Shown here piece by piece: positions 1-9,897 of a DNA stretch of 30,740 bases. The position numbers and the translations under genes were made by a program. The notes under the pieces were generated by a model. That model searched no databases and was not told the DNA's origin. It was given only the letters and a program-made list of their open reading frames with translations. How positions within the stretch are numbered: position 1 is the stretch's first letter; each line of letters opens with the position of its first letter. Source of the DNA: an uncultured bacterium (GTDB lineage Bacteria; Bacillota; Negativicutes; Veillonellales; Veillonellaceae); the NCBI GenBank assembly GCA_905214495.1, contig CAJMLW010000021.1, positions 1 to 30,740 of the forward strand. Direction: 5' to 3'.

Positions 1-63
1 TATAAAGATATTTATGTAATTATGACACATAGATGATTAGTTTCGTGTAAAGGAGAACATGTA

Positions 64-1194
64 ATGAAGTCTCATTATTCACGCATGTTAGCAGTATTGG
101 CAGTATCCGCATTACTGGTGGCAGGCTGTGGTAGTCAACAACAGAAATCAGCTGATGTGGCGGTAAATTCGTATAAAATCGTATCGCAAAACGCACAAGT
201 TGATCAAACGTATACTGGTACGATTAAAGCAGAAAACTCAGTGGCTGTACATGCTCGTGTGACTGGATATGTGGTTGAAAAGTATGTTAAAGGTGGAGAC
301 CAAGTAGTAGCTGGTCAACCTTTATATCGCATCGACTCTCGCCAATATGAATCCAATGTGGCAACAGCGGAAGCAAATGTAGCAAGAGCTAATGCAGATT
401 ATCAAAATGCAGAAACTGATTTAGGTCGTTATGAAACATTGGCAAGTCAAGATGCGATTGCACGCCAACGCGTAGATACTCAACGTTCTGCTGCGGAACA
501 AGCTAAAGCAGCTGTAGAAGCACAACAAGCAGCATTGAAGATTGCTCAAGATAACTTGGGTGATACTATTATATATGCACCATATTCAGGTACATTGAGT
601 ATAGATGCTGTCGATATAGGCACATTTGTTAATGCAGGATCCACAACATTGGTAACCATCGATTCTGTAGATCCTATTTTCGTTGAATTTAGTATGACTG
701 AACAAGAGTATCTTGAATTTATGGCTACTCGTTCTGGTGATGAAAACAGCGGTCTTAATTTGAAATTACGCTTAGCTGATGGCAAGGAATATAATCAAGT
801 AGGTTCTGTTGTTCAAGCGGCAAGAACATTAGATCCTTCCACAGGCAAGCTCATTTTGAAAGCTTCGTTCCCTAACCCTGACCATTTATTGTTACCTAAT
901 ATGTTTGCTACAGTTATTTCTCCTGGTGAAAAATTAACGGATGCCATTTTGGTACCTACAAAAGCTATTTTACAAATTATGGATAAAAACTTTGTCTATG
1001 TCATCGGTCAAGATGGAACAGTATCACAAAAGGCTGTGGAACTTGGTGGCACTACAGGGGCTTTTACAATTGTTAAATCTGGCCTTGTAAATGGCGACGA
1101 AATCGTTGTAGATGGTTTGACTAAGGTTAAAAATGGTGCAAAGGTACAAGCCACTGAATTGTCTAAAACACAAATTGAAACAGCTAAACAATAG
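64..1194 (+). CDS. RND efflux periplasmic adaptor (membrane fusion lipoprotein)
   Basis: This 376-residue protein would bridge an inner-membrane RND pump to an outer-membrane channel. It begins with a lipoprotein signal: basic start, hydrophobic core, then the lipobox LVAGC with the acylated cysteine at residue 22. After that come a biotinyl-lipoyl-like half (about 50-90, VHARVTGYVVEKYVKGGDQV), an Ala/Gln-rich alpha-hairpin (about 95-165), the returning lipoyl half (YAPYSGTLSIDAVDIGTFV) and a beta-barrel/membrane-proximal region. This is the AcrA/MexA order. The ATG at 64 follows AAAGGAGA at 49-56. An earlier ATG at 58 runs straight into TAA. The stop codon overlaps the AGGAGG of the pump gene, so the two are surely co-expressed. 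The substrate cannot be read from sequence. Any regulator would lie upstream of the window. Confidence 0.93.
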   Translation: MKSHYSRMLAVLAVSALLVAGCGSQQQKSADVAVNSYKIVSQNAQVDQTYTGTIKAENSVAVHARVTGYVVEKYVKGGDQVVAGQPLYRIDSRQYESNVATAEANVARANADYQNAETDLGRYETLASQDAIARQRVDTQRSAAEQAKAAVEAQQAALKIAQDNLGDTIIYAPYSGTLSIDAVDIGTFVNAGSTTLVTIDSVDPIFVEFSMTEQEYLEFMATRSGDENSGLNLKLRLADGKEYNQVGSVVQAARTLDPSTGKLILKASFPNPDHLLLPNMFATVISPGEKLTDAILVPTKAILQIMDKNFVYVIGQDGTVSQKAVELGGTTGAFTIVKSGLVNGDEIVVDGLTKVKNGAKVQATELSKTQIETAKQ

Positions 1195-1204
1195 GAGGTA
1201 AGAC

Positions 1205-4200
1205 GTGTCGAAATTCTTTATTAATCGACCTATCTTTGCCATTGTTATTGCCATCATGATTACATTGGCTGGCCTTATTTCAATGGTTAACCTTCCGATA
1301 GCTCGATATCCACAAATCTCTCCGCCATCGGTACAAGTTAGTACCGCCTATACAGGTGCTACAGCGCAAGTTGTAAATGATACGGTAGCTAGTGTTATTG
1401 AAACACAAATTGTTGGGGTGCAAGATTTAGACTATATGACGTCTACAAGTTCTAGTAATGGTACATATTCTTTGTCACTCCAATTTAATCAAGGTAGCGA
1501 TGCTGATATGGATACGGTTAATACACAAAACCGTGTACAAGCAGCGCTAGCTCAACTGCCATCTGAGGTTCAACAAGTGGGGGTAACCACAACGAAATCC
1601 TCTGGAGATATGGCGTATATTTTCTCCTTGAATTCTCCTAATGGTACATTTGATAGTACATTCCTTAAAAACTATGGTACAAACTATTTGATGGATGCCA
1701 TTAAGGGCGTAAAGGGTGTAGGTTCCGTTCAGGAATTCGGTTCTGATTATGCAATGCGCATTTGGCTAGATCCTAGTAAGATGCAAAAATTGGGTGTTAC
1801 TCTCTCAGAAGTAACAGCCGCTATTAAGAGCCAAAACGTTCAAGCAGCGGCTGGTACTGTTGGTAAGAACCCTACAAATGGGGAGCAAGAATTCCAATAT
1901 CCAATTAAAATTGATGGTCGTCTTGTAACAGAACAACAATTTGGTAATATAGTTGTTAAAAATTCCAATGGCACCGTATTACATTTAAAGGATATTGCTC
2001 GTATTGATGTAGGGGCTAAGGGTTATGATTTTACTCCTAAAGCTTCCTATCGTGATAAAAATGCAAAATCTGGTGAAGTTCTATTTGTTGAACATCGTCC
2101 AACTGCAGGTTTTGCCGTTTCCTTACAAAATGATGCGAATGCATTAGAAACGATTGCTAATGTTCAAAAAATCTTAGCAGAACAATCCAAATCATTCCCA
2201 GAAGATTTGGAATATCATGAAGTCGTAGATAATACAAAATTCGTACGTGCTTCTATTAATGAAGTGGAACACACATTCTTTGAAGCATTATTGCTCGTAC
2301 TCATCGTCGTATATGTATTCTTGCAATCTTGGCGGTCTACATTGATACCTATGATTGCAGTACCTGTATCTTTACTTGGTACATTCGGTGCATTTGTATT
2401 GTTGGATTTCTCTATCAACACATTAACTCTATTTGCCATGGTACTGGCCATCGGTCTTGTTGTCGATGATGCTATCGTAGTAGTAGAGGCCGTTGAATAT
2501 GAATTAAAATATAATGGCTTATCCCCAAAAGAAGCTGCCATTGCGGCCATGAAAAATGTACAAGGCCCAGTTGTGGGCATCGCCTTCGTATTATCGGCCG
2601 TATTCGTACCTGTTGCGTTTATGGGTGGTATGACGGGTATATTGTATAAGCAATTTGCTTTGACAATTGCTGTATCTGTAGTTATTTCTGCTATTGTGGC
2701 ATTAGTATTAACACCTGCACTTTGTGCGACGATGTTGAAGCTGCATGCGCAAAAAGAACGAGAAGATTTCCTTCATCGTCAACTTAATAAATTCAATCGT
2801 GGTCTTGAACGTTTTAGCGATTGGTATGGTAAAGTATTAGCTCGTTTGAGTCATCGTTTGAGCTTAACTGTAATAGCGTTACTGGTCTTTGCTGCTGGTA
2901 CAGGTGTTGTGTTCCATTTCTTGCCAACGAGTTTCGTACCGGCTGAGGATAGCGGATATTTCTTAATTGCCGTAAATGAACCGCCTGGTGCAACGTCTGC
3001 ACGTACTGTAGAAACATTAGATAAAATCAAAGACTTCTTAGAAGGTACTCCGGGCATTAAAGATAATGTTGAACAAGTATTTACTGTTTCTGGTCTTGAT
3101 CTTTTAGGTGGCGGTCAAAAATCCAGTGCCGGTGCTTCGTTTGCTGTATTAAAAGATTGGGATGAACGTAAATCTTCTGATCAATCCGTAAATGCTATGG
3201 TTCGCGCCGTATTTGGTTTTGCAGCCAAAAATATTCCGGAAGCAAGTGTAGTAGCGTTGAATCCGCCATCCATTCCTGGCCTTGGTAATACTGGTGGCTT
3301 CCAAATGTATATTATTAATAAGGCAGGGGATAGCCCAGAAGTTATGTCTGAACGTGCACAAGCGTTTATTGCAGAAGCACGCACTAATCCAGCTATTCAA
3401 ACCATGTATACAACATTTGATACGGCTACGCCTTCTTTACAATTCCAAATTAATCGTGAAAAAGCAGCTCAAGATGGTGTATCTTTACCTGATATATTCA
3501 CAGCATTGCAAGGCTTCTACGGTAGTATTCAAGTCAATGATTACACATCGTATGGTAAGAATTACAAGGTTATTGTTCAAGCCGAGGATGCATTCCGTCA
3601 AAATGCAGATAATTTGAATATGCTAGCTGTTCGTAATAGCAAAGGACAAATGGTTTCTATTGCTAATTATATTACAAAAGAAAAGACAGGTACGCCATCT
3701 TCTATTACACGTTTTGATAATGCCATGGCTGTACAAATTGGCGGATCGCAAGCTCGTGGTTACTCATCTGGTGATGCTATTGCAGCGTTAAAAGATGCAG
3801 CTGCTAAAACATTGCCACAAGGTTATACGTATGATTGGGGCGGTCAAACTCGTGAAGAGTTAAAAGCTGGTTCTCAAACATTATTAATTCTAGGTCTTGG
3901 TTTAACATTTGTATTCTTAATTCTTGCTGCCTTGTATGAGTCTTGGAAGGTTCCATTTGCTGTACTATTCTCTGTACCATCTGGTATGATTGGTGCTGCT
4001 TTAGTTCCATTCTTGTTGAACTTTACCGGTCGATTCCAATTAGCAAATGATATTTACATGCAAATTGGTTTGTTGACATTGGTAGGCTTGGCCGCGAAGA
4101 ATGCCATTCTGATCATCGAATATGCGAAGATTCGTGTTGATGAACGAGGTATGGATATCGTCGATGCGGCTATCGAAGCGGCTAAGATTCGTTTACGTCC

Positions 4201-4414
4201 AATCTTGATGACTTCCTTTGCATTCATCTTTGGCGTATTGCCATTGGCAATTTCTACTGGTGCAGGTTCTGGTGCTCGTACATCGATGGGTATCACAGTA
4301 GTAGCAGGTATGACAACCGCTACATTCTTTGGTATCTTTATCATTCCAATGCTTTTCATCATCATTGAAAAGATTGGCCCTGGATTCTTTACGAAACGTA
4401 AAAAGAATCACTAA
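1205..4414 (+). CDS. RND multidrug efflux inner-membrane pump (HAE1/AcrB family)
   Basis: A proton-driven trimeric exporter of 1069 residues, the full length for AcrB-type pumps. The start is GTG at 1205, placed by AGGAGG at 1193-1198. The N-terminal FFINRPIFAIVIAI helix is typical. The proton relay is intact: adjacent Asp421-Asp422 in GLVVDDAIVVVEA (AcrB D407/D408), Lys965 in GLAAKNAILIIEYAK (AcrB K940) and Arg996 in RLRPILMTS (position of AcrB R971). Two large periplasmic loops follow TM1 and TM7. The protein should work with the adaptor immediately upstream. No outer-membrane factor gene follows; a terminator closes the unit. Family assignment is firm; drug specificity is unknown. Confidence 0.95.
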   Translation: MSKFFINRPIFAIVIAIMITLAGLISMVNLPIARYPQISPPSVQVSTAYTGATAQVVNDTVASVIETQIVGVQDLDYMTSTSSSNGTYSLSLQFNQGSDADMDTVNTQNRVQAALAQLPSEVQQVGVTTTKSSGDMAYIFSLNSPNGTFDSTFLKNYGTNYLMDAIKGVKGVGSVQEFGSDYAMRIWLDPSKMQKLGVTLSEVTAAIKSQNVQAAAGTVGKNPTNGEQEFQYPIKIDGRLVTEQQFGNIVVKNSNGTVLHLKDIARIDVGAKGYDFTPKASYRDKNAKSGEVLFVEHRPTAGFAVSLQNDANALETIANVQKILAEQSKSFPEDLEYHEVVDNTKFVRASINEVEHTFFEALLLVLIVVYVFLQSWRSTLIPMIAVPVSLLGTFGAFVLLDFSINTLTLFAMVLAIGLVVDDAIVVVEAVEYELKYNGLSPKEAAIAAMKNVQGPVVGIAFVLSAVFVPVAFMGGMTGILYKQFALTIAVSVVISAIVALVLTPALCATMLKLHAQKEREDFLHRQLNKFNRGLERFSDWYGKVLARLSHRLSLTVIALLVFAAGTGVVFHFLPTSFVPAEDSGYFLIAVNEPPGATSARTVETLDKIKDFLEGTPGIKDNVEQVFTVSGLDLLGGGQKSSAGASFAVLKDWDERKSSDQSVNAMVRAVFGFAAKNIPEASVVALNPPSIPGLGNTGGFQMYIINKAGDSPEVMSERAQAFIAEARTNPAIQTMYTTFDTATPSLQFQINREKAAQDGVSLPDIFTALQGFYGSIQVNDYTSYGKNYKVIVQAEDAFRQNADNLNMLAVRNSKGQMVSIANYITKEKTGTPSSITRFDNAMAVQIGGSQARGYSSGDAIAALKDAAAKTLPQGYTYDWGGQTREELKAGSQTLLILGLGLTFVFLILAALYESWKVPFAVLFSVPSGMIGAALVPFLLNFTGRFQLANDIYMQIGLLTLVGLAAKNAILIIEYAKIRVDERGMDIVDAAIEAAKIRLRPILMTSFAFIFGVLPLAISTGAGSGARTSMGITVVAGMTTATFFGIFIIPMLFIIIEKIGPGFFTKRKKNH

Positions 4415-4438
4415 TTCCAAATTTCATAACACAAATAA

Positions 4439-4475
4439 AACACGCTTATAACATAGCTTATAGGCGTGTTTTTTT
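4439..4475 (+). terminator. Intrinsic terminator of the RND operon
   Basis: A 12-bp stem (4439-4450 with 4459-4470, one G-T wobble) closes an 8-nt loop and is followed by a T run through 4475. It lies 25 nt after the pump stop codon. Confidence 0.9.
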
Positions 4476-4485
4476 GACTGTTTTA

Positions 4486-4494
4486 TGGTATAAT
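4486..4494 (+). promoter_or_regulatory. Extended -10 promoter for the pyrophosphatase gene
   Basis: TGGTATAAT is an extended -10 (TGn plus a perfect TATAAT at 4489-4494). No good -35 lies at 16-18 nt, since that space is the preceding terminator stem. The same TGGTATAAT occurs before two other genes here. The start codon is 70 nt downstream. Confidence 0.65.
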
Positions 4495-4564
4495 ATGCTA
4501 GTTAAAACGATTTAATTATCGCTTGGGCGATATTGTGAAATATTTATATAAAAGAGGTATAAAC

Positions 4565-5506
4565 ATGAGTGACGTAAAAACATTTGTGGCTGGTCATAAA
4601 AGCCCTGATACTGATTCTATTTGTTCTGCAATTTCTTATGCTAATTTGTTAACACAAATGGGTACCCCTGCTACACCTGTATGTGCTGGTGATGCGAATA
4701 AGGAAACTAAATACGCGTTGGAACATTTTGGTTTCGAACACCCACAAATCGTTACAAATTGGGAAGAGTTTGCTCCTAATAGTGGTGATTTATACTTAAC
4801 TGACCACAATGAATCTAAGCAAATCATCGACGGTTATAAATCCATGAATATGTGTGGCGTTATCGATCATCACCGCATTGGTGATTTCGAAACTGATGGC
4901 CCTGTATTCATTCGCATGGAACCAGTAGGCTGCACAAATACAATTTTGACTAAACTTTACATTGAAAATAATCAAGAAATCCCTAAGAATATTGCTGGTT
5001 TAATGTTGTCTGCTATTATTTCTGACACTGTATTGTTCCGCTCTCCAACATGTACAGAAACAGACAAGGAAATGGCTCATAAACTTGCTGCCATCGCTGG
5101 TGTAGATATCGAATCCTATGGTTTAGACATGTTGAAAGCTGGTGCAGATATTTCTGATTTAACAAATGATAAAATTGTGCGTACAGATATGAAGGAATTC
5201 TCTGAAGCAGGTCAAACGATTTCTATCGGTCAAATTTCCGTTATGGATACAACTGATGTGTTGGCTAAACAAGCTGAATTAGTAGCTGCACTAGAATCTC
5301 TACGAACTGCTAACGGCTATGCTGCATCCTATATTATGGTTACCAATATTCTTGATGAAAGCACAACACTGATCTATAGCGGCGACGTAGAATCCGTTGT
5401 TGTTAATGCATTTGGTAAAGATGTAAAAGACAATGCTGTATTCTTACCAAATACAATGTCTCGTAAGAAACAAATTGTACCTCCAATTTTAGGAGCTATG
5501 AAATAA
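4565..5506 (+). CDS. ppaC: Manganese-dependent inorganic pyrophosphatase (family II, DHH)
   Basis: Hydrolyses pyrophosphate to phosphate in the cytosol, pulling biosynthetic reactions forward. The 313-residue protein shows the DHH-family metal site in order: GHKSPDTDS (H11, D15, D17), TDHNE (D80), the signature DHH at 101-103, and ISDTVLFRSPT with D154. The C-terminal substrate-binding SRKKQIVPP is present. It has the compact form without CBS or DRTGG regulatory inserts, so no nucleotide control is expected. I chose the ATG at 4565, which has AAGAGG just upstream and begins at the conserved MSDVKTFVAGHKSPD. An in-frame TTG at 4523 would add 14 unconserved residues. It is a single-gene unit with its own promoter and terminator. 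Confidence 0.95.
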   Translation: MSDVKTFVAGHKSPDTDSICSAISYANLLTQMGTPATPVCAGDANKETKYALEHFGFEHPQIVTNWEEFAPNSGDLYLTDHNESKQIIDGYKSMNMCGVIDHHRIGDFETDGPVFIRMEPVGCTNTILTKLYIENNQEIPKNIAGLMLSAIISDTVLFRSPTCTETDKEMAHKLAAIAGVDIESYGLDMLKAGADISDLTNDKIVRTDMKEFSEAGQTISIGQISVMDTTDVLAKQAELVAALESLRTANGYAASYIMVTNILDESTTLIYSGDVESVVVNAFGKDVKDNAVFLPNTMSRKKQIVPPILGAMK

Positions 5507-5526
5507 TAAAGGATATATATCATGGT

Positions 5527-5558
5527 AATAAAAACGTTGCACTTGCAACGTTTTTATT
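5527..5558. terminator. Intrinsic terminator after ppaC, symmetrical
   Basis: A perfect 14-bp inverted repeat (5527-5540 with 5545-5558) has a 4-nt loop. It has A-rich and T-rich flanks within the stem, so it could stop transcription in either direction. It lies 20 nt after the ppaC stop. Confidence 0.9.
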
Positions 5559-5574
5559 ATATGTGATAGTCATT

Positions 5575-5580
5575 TATAAT
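5575..5580 (+). promoter_or_regulatory. Possible -10 element for pcrA
   Basis: A perfect TATAAT sits between the ppaC terminator and the pcrA ribosome-binding site (AAGGAG, about 5602-5607). No convincing -35 is visible, because that position falls in the T-rich terminator arm. The position fits the need for a promoter here. Confidence 0.4.
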
Positions 5581-5612
5581 TACTCATTTTATGTTATAGA
5601 TAAGGAGATACC

Positions 5613-7802
5613 ATGCAATCATTGTTAGATGGCTTGAATCGGGAGCAACAACAAGCCGTACAACATACCGAAGGCCCACTATTGATTTTAGCAGGTGCAG
5701 GATCAGGGAAAACAAAGGTATTAACTGTACGTATAGCATATTTACTAGCTCAAGGTGTAAATCCTTATGAAATCTTAGCCATCACATTTACCAATAAGGC
5801 GGCTAAGGAAATGAAAAGCCGTGTAGAAGGCCTTGTAGGTGATGTAGCTAATCGAATTTGGCTAAGTACATTCCACAGCTTTTGTGCTAAATTTTTACGC
5901 TTTGAATTAGATAATTTTTTAGGTTATAACAGTAATTTTACAATTTATGATACATCTGACTCTCAAGTTGTTATAAAAGCAGCCTTGAAGGCTCTCAATC
6001 TCGACGATAAATACTATCCTGTAGGTGCTATGATCAGTGCTATTTCTGATGCGAAAAATAAATTGATGTTTGCCTCTGATTATAGAAAACAAGCACGAGA
6101 TTTTTATCAACAAAAGGTAGCTGATGTCTATGAGTACTACGAACGAGAGTTGCGTAAAAATAATGCATTAGACTTTGATGATTTGTTGCTTGTAGCTGTT
6201 AAATTATTACAATCTAATGCAGCTGTGCTTGATAAATATAGCAAACGATTTAAGTATGTCATGATTGATGAATATCAAGATACAAACCATGCTCAATATT
6301 TATTGGCTTATTTGTTATCATCGTATTGGAAGAATATCGCCGTCGTAGGTGATGCTGACCAAAGTATTTACGCATGGCGTGGTGCAGATATTCAAAATAT
6401 CCTCGATTTCGAAAAGGATTATCCCAATTGTACATCCATTAAATTGGAGCAAAACTATCGTTCTACAAAAATCATATTGGATGCAGCCAATGCAGTTATC
6501 GATAATAATGAAGGACGTCCAGAAAAGAATCTTTGGACCGATAAACTAGAAGGAGCTAAAATTCAGCACTTTATGGCTCAATCGGAACACGAAGAGGCTG
6601 CTTTCATAGGCGATACAATTGTAAAAAAACACGATATTCATGGCATACCGTATGGTGATATGGCAATCTTGTATCGTACCAATGCACAATCCCGAGTGTT
6701 AGAAGAAGCATTGATTAAACGTGCCTTACCATACACTATGGTCGGTGGTACAAAGTTCTACGATAGAAAAGAAATTAAGGATGTGCTCGCCTATTTGCGC
6801 GTATTATATAATCCGTTCGATGATTTAAGTTTGTTGCGTATTATCAATGTACCAAAGCGTAGTATAGGTGCTACTACTGTTTCTAAGTTACAAGACTATG
6901 CGCGTGAAAATGGTACTTCCTTATTTATGACCTTAACACAATTGCACTTGGTCGATACCATTAAAGGAAAAACGAAAGAAAAACTTGAAGAATTTGGCAT
7001 TTTAATTTTTACCCTTGTTGCAGAAATGGATGATAAATCCGTTCTTGATATTTTGGAGGCTATTCTTGATCGAACTGGCTACTTGGCTCAACTCGAGGAA
7101 AGTACGGACCCACAAGATCAAGCACGAGCCGAAAATATAGGTGAATTATTATCCGTGGCGAAGGATTTCCAAGATACAAATCCAACAGGTACTGTTGAAG
7201 ACTTCTTGGAACAAGTAGCATTAGTAAACGATGTCGATTCCTTTGAACAAGAAGAATCTAAGGTTACCTTGATGACATTACATGCTGCTAAAGGTCTTGA
7301 ATTCCCTATCGTATTCCTTGGTGGCTTAGAAGAGGGTTTATTCCCACATAGCCGTACCTTGATGAATCCAGAGGAAATCGAAGAAGAACGACGCCTCGCA
7401 TACGTAGGGATTACGCGTGCTGAGAAGGAATTATATATTTCTAATGCTACAACCCGTACCGTATTCGGTCGTACTAGCAGTTATTTACCGTCTCGTTTCA
7501 TCGATGAAATTCCAGCGGAACTCGTCGATAGTTTACGTGCAAAACGTAAAATTCCTGATGATATTAAACCAACAGTGCCAAGACATATGTCGGTCGCTAG
7601 TCGCCCTGTAACAAAACCGATTATTCGCAATGAAGTTATCGCTGATTGGAAGGTTGGGGATACTGCGATTCACAGCAAATGGGGGAATGGTAAGGTCGTC
7701 AATGTTTCCGGTGAAGGGGCTGGCATGAAGTTGACCATTGAATTCCCTACACAAGGTGTTCGTGTAGTTATGGCTAAGTTTGCACCGGTAAAAAAAGGTT
7801 AG
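5613..7802 (+). CDS. pcrA: ATP-dependent 3'-5' DNA helicase PcrA/UvrD
   Basis: A superfamily 1A helicase for nucleotide excision repair, removal of recombinase filaments and plasmid replication. The 729-residue protein carries the full motif set: Q-motif region LNREQQQAV, Walker A AGAGSGKT (27-34), motif Ia ITFTNKAAKEM, Walker B VMIDEYQDTN, motif III VGDADQSIYAWRGAD, motif IV QNYRST, motif V TLHAAKGLEFPIVFLGG and motif VI YVGITRAEKELYI. The C-terminal WKVGDTAIHSKWGNGKVV segment is the tudor-like domain that PcrA uses to contact RNA polymerase. The ATG has a clear AAGGAG site. ligA follows after 30 nt with no terminator, the pcrA-ligA pairing common in Firmicutes. Confidence 0.96.
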   Translation: MQSLLDGLNREQQQAVQHTEGPLLILAGAGSGKTKVLTVRIAYLLAQGVNPYEILAITFTNKAAKEMKSRVEGLVGDVANRIWLSTFHSFCAKFLRFELDNFLGYNSNFTIYDTSDSQVVIKAALKALNLDDKYYPVGAMISAISDAKNKLMFASDYRKQARDFYQQKVADVYEYYERELRKNNALDFDDLLLVAVKLLQSNAAVLDKYSKRFKYVMIDEYQDTNHAQYLLAYLLSSYWKNIAVVGDADQSIYAWRGADIQNILDFEKDYPNCTSIKLEQNYRSTKIILDAANAVIDNNEGRPEKNLWTDKLEGAKIQHFMAQSEHEEAAFIGDTIVKKHDIHGIPYGDMAILYRTNAQSRVLEEALIKRALPYTMVGGTKFYDRKEIKDVLAYLRVLYNPFDDLSLLRIINVPKRSIGATTVSKLQDYARENGTSLFMTLTQLHLVDTIKGKTKEKLEEFGILIFTLVAEMDDKSVLDILEAILDRTGYLAQLEESTDPQDQARAENIGELLSVAKDFQDTNPTGTVEDFLEQVALVNDVDSFEQEESKVTLMTLHAAKGLEFPIVFLGGLEEGLFPHSRTLMNPEEIEEERRLAYVGITRAEKELYISNATTRTVFGRTSSYLPSRFIDEIPAELVDSLRAKRKIPDDIKPTVPRHMSVASRPVTKPIIRNEVIADWKVGDTAIHSKWGNGKVVNVSGEGAGMKLTIEFPTQGVRVVMAKFAPVKKG

Positions 7803-7832
7803 AACAATCACTGTATGATATAGAGGATAATT

Positions 7833-9833
7833 ATGAATCCTAAAGATAGAATAGAACAATTACAAAAAGAATTGACTCATGCTCAGTATCTATATTATGT
7901 AAAAGATAATCCGACGATGAGCGATTTTGAATATGATCAAAAATATCGTGAGCTCGTTGATTTAGAAACGGCACATCCTGAATATATTGTGCCATCGTCT
8001 CCGACACAGCGGGTTGGCATCAAGGCGGATGGTCCCTTTGAAAAAGTAGTCCATGGTAGACCTATGCTAAGCTTATCCAATGTGTTTAGTGCGGATGAAG
8101 TGCGTGCTTTTGACCAACGGGTAACGAAGGAATTGGGACATCAAACAAAGGCTTATGTGGTGGAGTTGAAAATTGATGGATTAGCTGTTAATTTGCACTA
8201 TGAAAATGGTATCTTTGTCCGTGCCGTCACACGCGGTGATGGTAAGGTAGGGGAAGATGTAACAGCCAATGTGCGTACTATCAAATCCATTCCTTTATAC
8301 CTAGAAAATGCGCCTGAGTTTATCGAAATTCGTGGTGAAGCGTATATGCCGCATAGTGAATTTAAACGTATTAATGAAGAACGCGATGAAGAAGGATTGC
8401 CGACCTTTGTCAATCCTCGCAATGCAGCGGCAGGATCCTTGCGCCAACAGGACCCTGCTATTACAGCAAGTCGAAATCTTGCATTTTTTGCTTATGCCAT
8501 TGGTTCTGAAAGCGGAGCTAATATCCATACACAAGAGGAATTGTTACATACATTGGAGATTTTTCATTTCTCTGTGAATCCACATTATCGCGTATGTAAG
8601 ACCGTAGACGAAGTGATAGAGGCTATTGATTATTGGGGCGAAAAACGCCATGAATTGCCATATGATACAGATGGGATGGTTATTAAGGTTAATGACTTTG
8701 ACGATCAAGAAGTATTAGGCTCAACGGCTAAAGATCCTAAGTGGGCTACCGCCTATAAATATCCTCCTGAAGAGGTAGAAACAATCATCAAAGATATTAC
8801 TATCAATGTGGGCCGCACCGGTGTATTGACACCAACTGGTGAACTAGAACCAGTATTTGTATCCGGTACTAATGTGAGCCGTGTTACATTACATAACCAA
8901 GATTTCATCACTGAAAAGGATATTCGCATTGGTGACCATGTACTTATTCACAAGGCGGCTGAAATTATTCCAGAAGTTATTCGCGTATTGCCTGAAAAAC
9001 GTACCGGTAGTGAGGTACCTTTCACAATTCCTAATCATTGTCCTGTTTGTGAAAGTTCGGCAGTTCGTCGTGAAGGTGAAGCTGCTATTCGTTGTACCAA
9101 TAAACATTGTCCAGCTATTGAAAAGGAACAAATCATTCACTTTGCATCACGGGATGCTATGAATATCGATGGCCTTGGTCCAAGTATAGTAGAAAATTTA
9201 ATCAATGAAAAATTGATTTCCAATGTAGTTGATTTATACCATTTGACTACAGAATCGATTATGTCAATGGATCGGATGGGCAAAAAATCGGCAGATAATC
9301 TTGTAAAGGCTATTTCAGATTCTAAATCGCGTGGATTAGATCGTGTGATATTTGGTCTTGGTATTCGATTGATTGGATCAAAAGCGGCTAGTACAATTGC
9401 TAATGTTGTCAAATCTATGGATAGATTCCTAACAATTACCAAAGAAGAATTAGTAGCTGTTGAAGAAATTGGACCTACAATGGCGGATAGCATCATTGAG
9501 TATCGTGAGGATCCGCAACACATTGAAATTATCAATGGCTTAATTGCAGCTGGTCTGAAAATGGACGTAGATGTGCAAGAAGCTGCTGGTAATGAAATGG
9601 AAGGTGAGATCGTTGTTCTTACTGGTAAACTGGAGGTCATGGGTCGTAGCGAAGCTGGTAAACTATTAGAAAAACACGGCGCTAAGGTGACCGGGTCCGT
9701 ATCTAAGAAAACAACACTTGTTGTTGCTGGTGAAGATAGTGGTAGCAAATTGACAAAGGCGAATGAACTTGGTATTCGCGTTATCAATGAAGACGAATTT
9801 ATAGAATTACTTAAAGATTTAGGTGAAAACTAA
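7833..9833 (+). CDS. ligA: NAD+-dependent DNA ligase LigA
   Basis: Seals nicks in replication and repair using NAD+. At 666 residues it is full length. Domain Ia (YYVKDNPTMSDFEYD) binds NMN. The adenylation domain has the AMP-accepting lysine K113 in ELKIDG. An OB fold follows, then a four-cysteine zinc finger (CPVC near 406 and C-x4-C near 425-430), helix-hairpin-helix repeats (IDGLGPSIVENL, VEEIGPTMADSI) and a C-terminal BRCT domain (GEIVVLTGKLEVMGRSEA). GAGGATAA precedes the ATG. It is probably transcribed with pcrA. The gene downstream has its own promoter. Confidence 0.97.
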   Translation: MNPKDRIEQLQKELTHAQYLYYVKDNPTMSDFEYDQKYRELVDLETAHPEYIVPSSPTQRVGIKADGPFEKVVHGRPMLSLSNVFSADEVRAFDQRVTKELGHQTKAYVVELKIDGLAVNLHYENGIFVRAVTRGDGKVGEDVTANVRTIKSIPLYLENAPEFIEIRGEAYMPHSEFKRINEERDEEGLPTFVNPRNAAAGSLRQQDPAITASRNLAFFAYAIGSESGANIHTQEELLHTLEIFHFSVNPHYRVCKTVDEVIEAIDYWGEKRHELPYDTDGMVIKVNDFDDQEVLGSTAKDPKWATAYKYPPEEVETIIKDITINVGRTGVLTPTGELEPVFVSGTNVSRVTLHNQDFITEKDIRIGDHVLIHKAAEIIPEVIRVLPEKRTGSEVPFTIPNHCPVCESSAVRREGEAAIRCTNKHCPAIEKEQIIHFASRDAMNIDGLGPSIVENLINEKLISNVVDLYHLTTESIMSMDRMGKKSADNLVKAISDSKSRGLDRVIFGLGIRLIGSKAASTIANVVKSMDRFLTITKEELVAVEEIGPTMADSIIEYREDPQHIEIINGLIAAGLKMDVDVQEAAGNEMEGEIVVLTGKLEVMGRSEAGKLLEKHGAKVTGSVSKKTTLVVAGEDSGSKLTKANELGIRVINEDEFIELLKDLGEN

Positions 9834-9842
9834 TCCTTTATT

Positions 9843-9871
9843 TTGAAAATATATGTCATATGCTTTATAAT
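9843..9871 (+). promoter_or_regulatory. Sigma-70-type promoter for gatCAB
   Basis: TTGAAA at 9843-9848 and TATAAT at 9866-9871 are separated by exactly 17 nt. They lie in the 64-nt gap between ligA and gatC, 26 nt before the gatC start. This is the best housekeeping promoter in the window by spacing and consensus. Confidence 0.75.
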
Positions 9872-9897
9872 TAAAAGATATGAAAGGATGTGGACCG

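Noticed and set aside
4474..4479. TTGACT as a -35 for the ppaC promoter
   Set aside because: It is only 9 nt from the TATAAT at 4489, far too close, and lies in the terminator T run. The extended -10 explains the promoter better.
9137..9787. Long open frame on the minus strand opposite ligA
   Set aside because: It lies entirely within ligA, has no family resemblance or ribosome-binding site, and is rich in Ser, Pro and Thr as expected from the antisense of a coding frame.
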